From: Mycolicibacterium lacusdiani
Lineage (GTDB): Bacteria > Actinomycetota > Actinomycetes > Mycobacteriales > Mycobacteriaceae
Length of the DNA stretch: 64,000 nucleotides
Assembly: GCF_021916785.1 (NCBI RefSeq)
Contig: NZ_JAKCFC010000011.1
Coordinates: forward strand, 124,001-188,000
Reading direction: 5' to 3'
Below, in pieces: positions 50,647 through 59,365 of the stretch. Under the pieces are notes generated by a model, which saw only the letters and a program-made list of their open reading frames with translations, did not search any database and was not told the DNA's origin. Made by a program: the position numbers and the translations under genes. The number at the start of each line of letters is the position of its first letter. Position 1 is the first letter of the stretch.

Positions 50647-50841
50647 ATACCCGGCACTAGGGCCACTCGTCGTGGCGATCCCGCGAGGCAAGGCTGAAGT
50701 CATGCTCTACGAAACTCGCCTGAAGTCATTGCGCCGCAACGTCGCACTTCGAACGGTGGTTCGCTTCGCCGCCGGCGTCCACGCCGCGAACGGGGTGGCG
50801 CACGGCGTCCCGCCCACGCCGGGCTCGCCGGCGCGCGCCGG

Positions 50842-51912
50842 TCACTTCGTCGGGTCGGCCGGCTCGGCGTCGGGCTGCACGGCGTCATCGCGCAGCGGAT
50901 CGAAGCGCACGCTGACACGCTGAAAACCCTTGACCCGCTCGGCTTTTGCCTTGCGCGCGTAGGTCTTTCGGTCGGCGGGGGTGAGGTCGACGTGATCGGT
51001 GAACGGGGTGAGCAGCGCGCGCGGATGCAGCCGATCGACCTTCACCACGTTGATCTCCGCGCACATGACGAGGCTGATCGAGACCAGGAAGAGGAACGCC
51101 AGCAGCCCGAGCACCAGGGCGAAGACACTGTTGGTGGCGCTGGCGTTCTTGGTGACGTGCGAGACGTACGTCGCGCCGAACGACTGCAGCAGCTGCCAGA
51201 TGACCGCGGCCGTCAGCGCCCCGGGCAGCACCTGGCGGTACGTCAGGTGACGGGCGGTGGTCACGCGGAACGCGATCAGGCAGATGACGGCGTTGATCGC
51301 GATCGCGGCCAGGATGATGACGGCCTTGCCGAACCACCCCAGTGACTCCGTCGCGCGGCCGACCGCGGACAGTCCCGTGGCCGTGAAGGCGGCCGTGCCG
51401 AGGACGACGAGCAGCAACAGGCTGCGCAGCCGCGACCGGATCGGGTCGCGCCGGTTGTTGCGCGGCACCGCCCACACCGTGTCCATGGCGTTCTGTACGG
51501 CCTGCCCGACGCCGAGGCCGCCGTAGACCGCACCGGCGATGCCCACGACGACGGCGACCGTGCCGCCGCTGAGCTGCTCGGGGCGTTCCAGCTGACTGCC
51601 GATGACGGGGAACTGTGTCAGCGCCGTCTGCAGGACCTGCTGCTGCAGGTCGGGATGGCCGGCGAGGACGACGCCGAGGGCGGTCGTCAGCAGCAGGAGC
51701 AGGGGGAACAGCGAGACGAACGCGTAGTAGGTGATGAGTGCGGCGAGGTACCCGCCCTGATCGTCGACGTACTTGTAGACGACTCCGACGGCGAAGCCGA
51801 TGCCGCGGTGCCGCCGCTGCAGCCTGTCGAGCCACTCCACCACGTCCGGCGCTCCACTTCCGAGGTGCCTCGATTGGCGGAACCGCTCAATCGCGCCCGA
51901 AGTACCCCGCAT
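50842..51912 (-). CDS. YihY/BrkB-family membrane protein
   Basis: 356-residue membrane protein of the YihY (formerly RNase BN) family, with about six hydrophobic segments. Conserved features include AALITYYAFVSLFPLLLLLTTALG, VYGGLGVGQAVQNAMDTVW, LTYRQVLPGALTAAVIWQLLQSF and ALVLGLLAFLFLVSISLVMCAEINVVK. The C-terminus is charged. Function unproven; some relatives are implicated in exporting or in envelope homeostasis. The gap before 50842 contains no recognised gene. Confidence 0.5.
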   Translation of the reverse strand: MRGTSGAIERFRQSRHLGSGAPDVVEWLDRLQRRHRGIGFAVGVVYKYVDDQGGYLAALITYYAFVSLFPLLLLLTTALGVVLAGHPDLQQQVLQTALTQFPVIGSQLERPEQLSGGTVAVVVGIAGAVYGGLGVGQAVQNAMDTVWAVPRNNRRDPIRSRLRSLLLLVVLGTAAFTATGLSAVGRATESLGWFGKAVIILAAIAINAVICLIAFRVTTARHLTYRQVLPGALTAAVIWQLLQSFGATYVSHVTKNASATNSVFALVLGLLAFLFLVSISLVMCAEINVVKVDRLHPRALLTPFTDHVDLTPADRKTYARKAKAERVKGFQRVSVRFDPLRDDAVQPDAEPADPTK

Positions 51913-51950
51913 CGGGCTCGCTCAACCGCGAGGTGCTCCCGGCGATGTGG

Positions 51951-52901
51951 CTAGTGCTTGGCCTTCTTGCCGAACGGCAGCACGTGCACGATCGCCACGA
52001 CGACCGCGCCGACGACCAGGCCGATGACGGCCGAGACCCCGGTGTTGAGCAGCCACGCCAGCACGCCACCGGCGCCTTCGACGGCGTGGTGGACGCCTTC
52101 CTCCCAGTGGTGGACCGTGCCGTACGGCCAGTGCCAGCCCAGCTTGTCGGATTGCAGCAGCAAGATGTGGCCGCCCACCCAGAGCATCGCGACGGTGCCG
52201 ATCGCCGACAGCGCCGCCAGCACCTTCGGCATGCCGGTGACCAGGCCGCGGCCGAACTTCTGCGCGAACGCCGACGACCGCTGCGCCAGGTGCAGCCCGA
52301 CGTCGTCCATCTTGACGATCACGGCCACCACGCCGTACACGGCGGCGGTGATGACGATGGCCACGACGATGAGGATGACCAAACGCGACCAGAACGCCTG
52401 ATCGGCGACTTCGTCGAGCGCGATCACCATGATCTCGGCGGACAGGATGAAGTCGGTGCGGATCGCGCCCGCCGTCATGGTCTTCTCGGCGTCCTCGCCG
52501 GCGACGGCTGCGGGCGCGGCATGCGCGTCGTGGCCGTGTTTTCCGGGGAAGATCCGTGCCACTACCTTCTCCGCGCCCTCGAAGCACAGGTAGGTGGCGC
52601 CGACCATCAGTATCACCGGCAGCAGCCATGGCGCGAACTGACTCAGCAGCAACGCCGCGGGCAGGATGAAGAGCAGCTTGTTGCGCAGCGAGCCGATCGC
52701 GATGCGCCTGATCATCGGCAGCTCGCGGTCGGCGGTGATGCCCGAGACGTACTGCGGCGTGACCGCGGTGTCGTCGATCACCACGCCGGCCGCCTTGGCG
52801 GTCGCCCGCCCCGCCGCGGCCCCGATGTCGTCGACCGAGGCCGCCGCAAGCCGGGCCAACGCGGCGACGTCGTCGAGAAGCCCGAACAGACCCGCACTCA
52901 T
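51951..52901 (-). CDS. DUF808/YedI-family membrane protein
   Basis: 316-residue membrane protein of the DUF808 family, starting MSAGLFGLLDDVAALARLAAASVDDIGAAAGRA, with about six hydrophobic segments. The stretch GAIRTDFILSAEIMVIALDEV is a family signature. Its function is unknown. The gene is 39 bases from the YihY-type gene and on the same strand, so they may be co-transcribed. Confidence 0.5.
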   Translation of the reverse strand: MSAGLFGLLDDVAALARLAAASVDDIGAAAGRATAKAAGVVIDDTAVTPQYVSGITADRELPMIRRIAIGSLRNKLLFILPAALLLSQFAPWLLPVILMVGATYLCFEGAEKVVARIFPGKHGHDAHAAPAAVAGEDAEKTMTAGAIRTDFILSAEIMVIALDEVADQAFWSRLVILIVVAIVITAAVYGVVAVIVKMDDVGLHLAQRSSAFAQKFGRGLVTGMPKVLAALSAIGTVAMLWVGGHILLLQSDKLGWHWPYGTVHHWEEGVHHAVEGAGGVLAWLLNTGVSAVIGLVVGAVVVAIVHVLPFGKKAKH

Positions 52902-52955
52902 GGCCGGAAGGCTACCCGCACAACTCGTTCCCAGACGTGCGGGAAGGTGTCGATC

Positions 52956-54368
52956 TCACATTCCGATGAGGGATTCGATCCACCCGCGCGCGAAGTAGAC
53001 GACGAAGCCCGCCGTCACGATCCACAGCAGCGGGCTGATCTCGCGGGCCTTGCCCGTCGCCGACCGCGTGACGACCCACGCGATGAAGCCGATGCCGATG
53101 CCGTTGGCGATCGAGTAGGTGAACGGCATCGCCGCCACCGTGAGGATGACGGGCAGGGCGACGGAGAAGTCGGAGACGTCGATGTGTCTCAGCTGCGACA
53201 CCATCATCACGCCGACGACCACCAGCGCAGCCGCGGCGACCTCGGTCGGCACGATCGACGCCAGGGGCGAGATGAACATCGCGGCAAGGAAGAGCACGCC
53301 GGTGACGAGGTTCGCCAGGCCCGTCCGGGCGCCCTCCTCGATGCCCGCGCCCGATTCGATGAACACCGTGTTCGACGACGCGGACGTCGCGCCGCCCACG
53401 GCCGCGCCCGCACCCTCGACGATCAGCGACGCCTTGAGCCGCGGGAAGTTGCCCTGCTCGTCGGAGAGGTTCGCCTCACGGGACAGACCGGTGAGCGTTC
53501 CCATCGCGTCGAAGAAGTTTGCGAACACCAGCGTGAAGACCAGCATGACGGCGGCGAGGATGCCGATGCGGCTGAAGCTCGACAGGCTGAACTCGCCAAC
53601 CAGGGAGAGGTCGGGCATGGCGAAGGGCGAGCCCGTCAGTGTGGGCACCGACAGGCTCCACCCGCCGGGCTTGTCGACGGCCGAGCCCAAGTGCCAGATC
53701 GCCTCGATCACGACCGCGACGATCGTGCCGGTGACGAGGCCGATCAGGATGCCTCCGCGCACCCGGCGCACCACCAGCACGCCCGTGATCAGCAGGGTGA
53801 AGACGAAGACGAGCACCGGAACGGTCGTGATGGACCCGACGCCACCCGTGCCGAGGCCCACGGGCGGCGACGGGCTGCCGGTGGATCCCACGAAGCCCGC
53901 GTCGACCAGGCCGATGAACAGGATGAACAGGCCGATGCCCGCGGTGATCGCGAGCTTGAGCGCCATGGGCACCGCGTCGAAGACCAGGCGCCGCAGGCCC
54001 GTCGCGGCCAGCACCACGATGATCAGGCCGTTGATCACGACCAGGCCCATCGCCTCGGGCCAGGTGACACTGCCGACCACCGTCGTGGCGAGGAATGAGT
54101 TGATGCCCAGGCCCGCCGCGAACGCGAACGGCAGCCGGGCGATCAGGCCGAACAGGATCGTCATGACGCCTGCGGCCAGCGACGTCGTGGCCGAGACCTG
54201 CGCGAAGTCGAGCGTGTTGCCTTCGACGTCCTCGGAGCTGGACAGGATGATCGGGTTCAGCACGATGATGTAGGCCATCGCGATGAACGTGACGAGGCCA
54301 CCGCGGATCTCGGTGCCGAACGTCGACTCCCGGGCGGTGATCTCGAAGTAGCGGTCCAGACGATTCAT
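52956..54368 (-). CDS. NCS2-type purine permease (AzgA-like)
   Basis: 470-residue transporter with 12 or so hydrophobic segments. N-terminal LDRYFEITARESTFGTEIRGGLVTFIAMAYIIVLNPIIL and DFAQVSATTSLAAGVMTILFGLIARLPFAFAAGLGINSFL are typical of the AzgA/PbuG group of NCS2 permeases (hypoxanthine, adenine, guanine). Substrate not assigned. Separate from neighbours by 50 bases or more, so probably its own transcript. Confidence 0.5.
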   Translation of the reverse strand: MNRLDRYFEITARESTFGTEIRGGLVTFIAMAYIIVLNPIILSSSEDVEGNTLDFAQVSATTSLAAGVMTILFGLIARLPFAFAAGLGINSFLATTVVGSVTWPEAMGLVVINGLIIVVLAATGLRRLVFDAVPMALKLAITAGIGLFILFIGLVDAGFVGSTGSPSPPVGLGTGGVGSITTVPVLVFVFTLLITGVLVVRRVRGGILIGLVTGTIVAVVIEAIWHLGSAVDKPGGWSLSVPTLTGSPFAMPDLSLVGEFSLSSFSRIGILAAVMLVFTLVFANFFDAMGTLTGLSREANLSDEQGNFPRLKASLIVEGAGAAVGGATSASSNTVFIESGAGIEEGARTGLANLVTGVLFLAAMFISPLASIVPTEVAAAALVVVGVMMVSQLRHIDVSDFSVALPVILTVAAMPFTYSIANGIGIGFIAWVVTRSATGKAREISPLLWIVTAGFVVYFARGWIESLIGM

Positions 54369-54420
54369 GCGTCGACCCTAAGTTCGCGGAGGCGATCGTG
54401 GGCGGTGGCATGCTGGAAGC

Positions 54421-55092
54421 GTGGGCATTCTGTTCCGGTTGGCCGAGCTGCTGCTCATCCTCGTGCCGCTGGCAGGAGCGCTCTATGCCGGCTGGCGGAC
54501 GTTCCGGCGCGTCGGTGGCCCGCGGGACGAGGTGCCGGGCGACGACGCCCCTGCCGCGCGACCGCTGCCCGACTCCGACGCCGGTCGCGACCGGACCGTC
54601 CTGTGGCGAACCATCGTCCGCACCGTCGAGGAGCACGACCGCATCGACGCGCGATGGCTCGACTACGAACTCGATGCGGCCAAGCTGCTGGACTTCCCGT
54701 TGATGACCGACGTCGGGGACCCGAAGGTGATGGCCTTCCACAAGGCCAAGCTGCGTGCCGATCTGCTGCGGCCTGCGCGGGCGGAGGACCTGCTCGACGA
54801 CCGTCAGTCCGCTGCGGAGTACCTGAGCGCCGTCGAGGACTACGTGACGGCCTTCAATGCCGCCGAAGCCGAGGCGCAACGGTTGCGCCGCAGCGACTTC
54901 TCACGCGAAGCGCAGCAGCGGATGTCGCGCGCGCAGAACCTGTTGCGGGTGGCAGCGGATTCGTCTGCGACGCCACGTGAACGCGCGCAGTCGCTCGAAC
55001 TCGCCGACCGCGAACTCCAGGGTCTGGTCGTGCTGCCGCAGGCCACGCGACTCGGCATCGAGCGCGGCATCGCGGGCGAACTCGGCCGCTAG
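54421..55092 (+). CDS. Conserved mycobacterial hypothetical protein with one N-terminal helix
   Basis: 223-residue protein. One hydrophobic helix at about 4-22 anchors it, followed by a linker and a mostly helical charged domain (VEEHDRIDARWLDYELDAAKLLDFPLM, then helices rich in Ala, Glu and Arg). A coiled coil is likely (about 125-200). GTG start. It is divergent from the NCS2 permease. Function unknown. Confidence 0.5.
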   Translation: MGILFRLAELLLILVPLAGALYAGWRTFRRVGGPRDEVPGDDAPAARPLPDSDAGRDRTVLWRTIVRTVEEHDRIDARWLDYELDAAKLLDFPLMTDVGDPKVMAFHKAKLRADLLRPARAEDLLDDRQSAAEYLSAVEDYVTAFNAAEAEAQRLRRSDFSREAQQRMSRAQNLLRVAADSSATPRERAQSLELADRELQGLVVLPQATRLGIERGIAGELGR

Positions 55093-55099
55093 CGACCGG

Positions 55100-55564
55100 T
55101 CAGTCCTGCGCGATGAGCCCGAGCGCGGCGAGTCGTTCGCGTGCCTCGTCGGGGATTGGCGTCGGGCCGTCGTCGTCCAGCGTTACCAGGACGGTGTCGC
55201 AGAGGCTGACGCATTCGTCGGCGACGAACAGCGCGGTGGACGCGACGTAGGACGTGCGTCCGATCCGGCCGACCCCGATGGCCGTCCCGATCCTCGCAGG
55301 CCAGTGGGCTTCCCGCACGAAGTGCACGACGGTGGATGCGGTGACGATGCGGATCCGACGGCTGCTGAGGTCGTACACGCCGGGGAACACCGTCCTGTTC
55401 AGCGTTGCGCGGCAGTTCTCGTGCAGTGACGCCAGCGCGAGGTTGTTGAGGTGTCCGTTGGTGTCCATGTCGCCGTAGCGGGCGTCGATGGCGTCGTGCA
55501 CCGGGTAGGTCTGCGCGAGCAGGCGTGCGGGGTGCGGACGCGGCGCCGTGCCGACCAGATTCAT
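55100..55564 (-). CDS. Acyl-CoA thioesterase-like hot-dog protein
   Basis: 154-residue hot-dog-fold protein (4HBT-type): YPVHDAIDARYGDMDTNGHLNNLALASLHENCRATLN has the conserved Asp/His/Asn set of acyl-CoA thioesterases, with a C-terminal strand FVADECVSLCDTVLVTLD. The substrate is unknown. The ATG at 55564 was preferred over a longer frame. It is convergent with the 54421 gene (seven bases). Confidence 0.5.
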   Translation of the reverse strand: MNLVGTAPRPHPARLLAQTYPVHDAIDARYGDMDTNGHLNNLALASLHENCRATLNRTVFPGVYDLSSRRIRIVTASTVVHFVREAHWPARIGTAIGVGRIGRTSYVASTALFVADECVSLCDTVLVTLDDDGPTPIPDEARERLAALGLIAQD

Positions 55565-55813
55565 CGGGTCAGCGTAGGACGCTGGTAGCCCGTCATCGAG
55601 GTGCACCGTGCCCCGGTGGCCGCGAGCGCGGCGAGGTCCTTGTCGTGCCAGCTTCAGATCTCCACGGCGAAGCCGAATTCGGCGATCCACTCGACCCACG
55701 CGGTGGGATAGCGGAGACACCGCCCCGAACGCCGACGACGTCGTCGTCCCACCTTCGCTCGTGGTTCGCGGCAGTACCGCGCCGACGATCGAAAACACGC
55801 GGATTGAGCCATC

Positions 55814-57634
55814 GTGATGACTTTGCCACGCTACGATGCCGACGTGGGGTGGGAACCTGGTGGGTGGACGGCCCTGACGCGCGTCGACATGTGGCCGGGT
55901 ATCGCAACGCCGCTGCTGATGACACGCATCGGTGGCTCGTGCTTCCTGTTCGGAGGCCTGTTGGTGGTGCTGATGACCAGCCTCGCACCATCGAGTTTCA
56001 CCGACACGTCCGTACAGTGCGGCAACGCGGCCGTCGCAGGCGTCGTCGGATTGACGGTGTTGCTGTGGGGTGAGCGGCTGCGGTTGTGGCAGTTCCATCT
56101 CATGGTGCTGACGGCGACTCTCCAGATAACCGTGTCGGTGTACGAGTCGGCAAACCCCTCGGTGGCCGTCTCGTTTGCCACCCTCTACGTCTTCATCGCC
56201 TGCGCAGCATTCTTCGTCGCGTGGCCCGCGGCAGCGCTGCAGTTGAGCGTGGCACTGGTGTGCTGCACGACGGCCATGGCGATGACGTCGACCGTGCCAT
56301 GGTGGTCCGGTCTGGTCGCGTCGGGCACCACGGTGGCCATCGGGATCGTGATCGCGATCCTCGGCCGACTGGTGTTCAACGCCGAACTCGACGACGTGAC
56401 CGGCCTGCTGAACCGCCGCGGCTTCGACCGCCTCCTCGGCGTGGCCGTTCGACGAGCACGGTCGGGCGGCCTTCGGCCGGCGGTCGTCTTCGTGTGCATC
56501 GACGGATACGGGGCCATCCACGACCAATTCGGTGGCGGGGTCGCCGACGAGGTGATGCAGGAGATCGTCGCGACGTGGCGGAACGCGCTCGAACCCGAAC
56601 ACGTCCTCGCTCGCCGTGGCGCCGACGAGTTCACCGTGCTGCTACCCAACGGCACTGACCAGCAAGCGGTTTCGCTCACCCACCGGCTGCGCGACGCAGT
56701 GTCGATGGGGTGTTCGGCGGGCGTCACGACGTGGCAGCCGGGCGAGTCGGTGTCGGTCGTGGTCGCGCGTGCGGACACCGCGCTGCGGCGGGCCAAGCGC
56801 AGCGGGAGGAACCGGACGATGGTCGAATCCGCGAACCTGCCTCCCGTGGCGGTGGAGTTGAGCGACGCGCTCGCGGCAGCGGTGCTCGACGTGCGCTATC
56901 AGCCCGTCGTAGCACTGTCGGACGGCGATCTGGTGGGCATCGAGGCGCTGTTGCGCTGGTCGCCGCCGTCGCGTCCCGATCTGTCGCCCTACGAGGTGAT
57001 TCGGGTGGCGGAGGAGAACAACCTCATCGCTGCGCTCGATCACTACGTCCTGCGCCGTGCGTGTCTGGACGCGCAGCGGATCCGGAGCGACGCCCTGCAC
57101 TCGTCGATGTGGTTGAGCGTCAACGTCTCTGGGCTCGAGCTGGTACAGAAGGGCTACGCCAATCAGGTGTTCGACACTCTCGCCGAGACCGGCTGGCCCG
57201 CCGAGCGTCTGGTGCTCGAGGTCACCGAGAGCGTGGTCGACGTCGATCGGCCGTCGGCACTAGAAGCCCTGACGGCACTGCGCCGGGGCGGTGTGAAGGT
57301 CGCCATTGACGACTTCGGTACCGGCTACTCGTCGCTGAGCAGGCTGCAGGCCCTGCCCACCGACTTCTTGAAGCTCGACGCGTCGTTCGTGGCGGTGGTG
57401 ACGCCGACGTCGTGCGAGCCGCCGCCGCTCCTACGAGCGGTCGCAGCACTCGCCGACGCGCTGCACCTGACGGTGATAGCCGAAGGCGTCGAAACGCCGC
57501 AGCAGGCGTCGGTGCTGCGGCGTCTCGGAATCGAGTTCGCGCAGGGCTTCTACTTCGGGAAGGCGCAGCGTCCCGCCGAACTGCTCGACGTGATGGCCCC
57601 GGCACCGTCCTCGCGTCCCAACCTCCTGCGATGA
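55814..57634 (+). CDS. Membrane protein with degenerate GGDEF and intact EAL domains
   Basis: 606-residue protein. Six or so hydrophobic segments occupy about 40-190. The GGDEF domain (VTGLLNRRGFDRLLG, VFVCIDGYGAIHD) has GADEF where GGDEF is expected. The EAL domain has EALLRW, NVSGLEL, EVTES, DDFGTGYSSL, KLD and EGVE, so catalytic ligands look intact. The protein is probably a c-di-GMP phosphodiesterase, with the GGDEF domain as regulator. It may start at the GTG 55814 or the following ATG. Confidence 0.5.
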   Translation: MMTLPRYDADVGWEPGGWTALTRVDMWPGIATPLLMTRIGGSCFLFGGLLVVLMTSLAPSSFTDTSVQCGNAAVAGVVGLTVLLWGERLRLWQFHLMVLTATLQITVSVYESANPSVAVSFATLYVFIACAAFFVAWPAAALQLSVALVCCTTAMAMTSTVPWWSGLVASGTTVAIGIVIAILGRLVFNAELDDVTGLLNRRGFDRLLGVAVRRARSGGLRPAVVFVCIDGYGAIHDQFGGGVADEVMQEIVATWRNALEPEHVLARRGADEFTVLLPNGTDQQAVSLTHRLRDAVSMGCSAGVTTWQPGESVSVVVARADTALRRAKRSGRNRTMVESANLPPVAVELSDALAAAVLDVRYQPVVALSDGDLVGIEALLRWSPPSRPDLSPYEVIRVAEENNLIAALDHYVLRRACLDAQRIRSDALHSSMWLSVNVSGLELVQKGYANQVFDTLAETGWPAERLVLEVTESVVDVDRPSALEALTALRRGGVKVAIDDFGTGYSSLSRLQALPTDFLKLDASFVAVVTPTSCEPPPLLRAVAALADALHLTVIAEGVETPQQASVLRRLGIEFAQGFYFGKAQRPAELLDVMAPAPSSRPNLLR

Positions 57635-57657
57635 GCCACGTCACATAGCATTTCGAC

Positions 57658-58524
57658 GTGGCGCTCGACGGTGAACAGCTCGCAGCACTCGCCGCCGTGG
57701 TCGAGACCGGATCGTTCGACGCCGCGGCAGCGTCGCTGCACGTCACACCGTCGGCGGTGAGTCAGCGCATCAAGGCACTCGAACAGCGGGTGGGCCAGGT
57801 GCTCGTGCGCCGCGAGCGTCCCTGCACGGTCACCCCGGCCGGAGTGCCGCTGCTGCGCCTGGCGGCGCAGACCGCCCTGCTGGAGGCCGAGGCGCTGGCC
57901 GAGGTTGGCGGCGACCAGGTCGCGGCACCGCGAATAGCGTTGGCGGTCAACGCAGATTCGATGGCCACGTGGTTCCCGTCGGTGTTCGAGCGCCTGGGCT
58001 CGGTCCTGTTCGACCTGCGCATCGCGGATCAGGACCATTCGGCGCGGCTGCTCCGCGAGGGCGTCGTGATGGGGGCCGTCACGACCGAGCGGACGCCGGT
58101 GCCCGGCTGCCGGGTACGCCGGCTCGGCGTGATGCGCTACGTGCCGACGGCGTCGAGTTCCTTCCTGGCCCGGTACTTTGGGGGCGGTTTCACCGCTCGC
58201 AGCGCCGCCTCCGCGCCGCACATCGCGTGGAATCGCGACGATGCACTGCAGGAGATGTTCCTGCGCCGGGTGTTCAAACGGCCGATCGCGCCGCCGACGC
58301 ACTACGTCCCGACCGCCGAGGGCTTCGCCGCCGCCGTCCGCGCCGGTCTGGGGTGGGGGATGTTCCCACAACCGCTGGCCGGAGCCGACGCCGACTTGGT
58401 TCGCATCTCCGACGCGCACCTCGACGTGCCACTGTTCTGGCAGTGCTGGAAACTCGACAGCTCCCTGGTCGCGAGGCTGACCGACGCCGTGCGCACAGCG
58501 GCGGACGCCGGCCTGCAGAACTGA
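57658..58524 (+). CDS. lysG: LysG/ArgP-family LysR regulator
   Basis: 288-residue LysR regulator. N-terminal winged helix EQLAALAAVVETGSFDAAAASLHVTPSAVSQRIKALEQRVGQVLVRRERPCTVTPAG is typical of ArgP/LysG (IciA). The C-terminal domain has the expected length. In other mycobacteria the gene faces lysE (Rv1985c/Rv1986); here no lysE is adjacent, although an ArgO/LysE-like gene is at 30.5 kb. It follows the GGDEF-EAL gene by 23 bases in the same direction. Confidence 0.5.
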   Translation: MALDGEQLAALAAVVETGSFDAAAASLHVTPSAVSQRIKALEQRVGQVLVRRERPCTVTPAGVPLLRLAAQTALLEAEALAEVGGDQVAAPRIALAVNADSMATWFPSVFERLGSVLFDLRIADQDHSARLLREGVVMGAVTTERTPVPGCRVRRLGVMRYVPTASSSFLARYFGGGFTARSAASAPHIAWNRDDALQEMFLRRVFKRPIAPPTHYVPTAEGFAAAVRAGLGWGMFPQPLAGADADLVRISDAHLDVPLFWQCWKLDSSLVARLTDAVRTAADAGLQN

Positions 58525-58580
58525 CTCGGACCCGCCCGCTGCTGTGGGCTGTGATCAACGTCGCTAACCCTGGCGGCACC

Positions 58581-58617
58581 ATTTTGGTACGGTGAGTAAA
58601 CAGTCGTACACCGAAAT
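58581..58617. promoter_or_regulatory. Imperfect dyad upstream of the TetR gene at 58654
   Basis: The arms ATTTTGGTACG (58581-58591) and CGTACACCGAAAT (58605-58617) are complementary except for a two-base insertion and one mismatch, with a 13-base spacer. This is a plausible but weak operator for the following regulator. Confidence 0.5.
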
Positions 58618-58653
58618 GCGGTGGCGACGTGCCTACCGGAAGAAGCCAGACAC

Positions 58654-59346
58654 GTGAACACGACGATCGATGACGGTGGACACCCGTCGGAGAAGCGCGT
58701 GCAGACGAGGTCTGTCGTGACGCGTCGCCGGATCATGGACTCGGCGATCCGATTGTTCGCCGAACAGGGTTATCCGGCGACCGGGACGCGCGAGATCATC
58801 GCCAAGTCGGGAATGACCGGAGGGGCCTTCTACCACCACTTCGGCGACAAGGACTCGGTGGCGAAGGCCATCCTCGCCGAGGCCAACACCAGGGTCCTGG
58901 CGGCGTTCGTCGCCACCGACGCGGGCGGGCCGGCCGTCGAGGCTGCGATCCGGGGAACGTTCGCCGTGGCGTCGCTGCACGTCAGGGACGCGAGCGTGCG
59001 CGTCGGGTCGCAGCTCCTGCACACCGTCGGCCGGACGACGGGCCAGGCGGGCAGGTACTTCGCGGCGTGGTCCGATGCGCTGGGTGCCCAGTTCGACAGG
59101 GGTCAGCGGCAGGGCGACGTGCGCAACGACCTGGACCCCGAGGTCGTCGGCCGATCGGTCGCCTCGGCGTCATACGGTGCGTGGGCCGTTGCCGGTTTGA
59201 CCCCTGGCGACTCCAACGTGGTCACCCGAATGGCCGACCTGTGGGACGTCATGCTGCCCGCAATCGTCGTCCCCGAGGTGGCGCCGCGCTTCCTCGGCTA
59301 CCTCCGCGAGCAGTGTCGGCACTCCGCCGGTGAACGGCCGTACTGA
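58654..59346 (+). CDS. TetR-family regulator (gamma-butyrolactone receptor-like)
   Basis: 230-residue regulator. Helix-turn-helix: TREIIAKSGMTGGAFYHHFGDKDSVAKAIL, close in form to ScbR/ArpA-type receptors, with a longer ligand domain. I chose GTG 58654 because GGAAGAAG lies about 10 bases upstream; GTG 58621 is also possible. The region 58581-58617 holds imperfect inverted repeats (ATTTTGGTACG and CGTACACCGAAAT) that may be an operator. Its target may be the divergent or nearby desaturase operon, but nothing in the sequence proves it. Confidence 0.5.
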   Translation: MNTTIDDGGHPSEKRVQTRSVVTRRRIMDSAIRLFAEQGYPATGTREIIAKSGMTGGAFYHHFGDKDSVAKAILAEANTRVLAAFVATDAGGPAVEAAIRGTFAVASLHVRDASVRVGSQLLHTVGRTTGQAGRYFAAWSDALGAQFDRGQRQGDVRNDLDPEVVGRSVASASYGAWAVAGLTPGDSNVVTRMADLWDVMLPAIVVPEVAPRFLGYLREQCRHSAGERPY

Positions 59347-59365
59347 GCCGGCACCGGCGCGCCGG

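Noticed and set aside
50672..50923. 83-codon plus-strand frame after the GlxA gene
   Set aside because: It overlaps the end of the YihY gene, has no ribosome site and has a biased, low-complexity composition.
51738..54098. 786-codon open frame on the plus strand
   Set aside because: Antisense to three membrane protein genes with clear hydrophobic segments; its translation is His/Arg/Asp-rich low-complexity.
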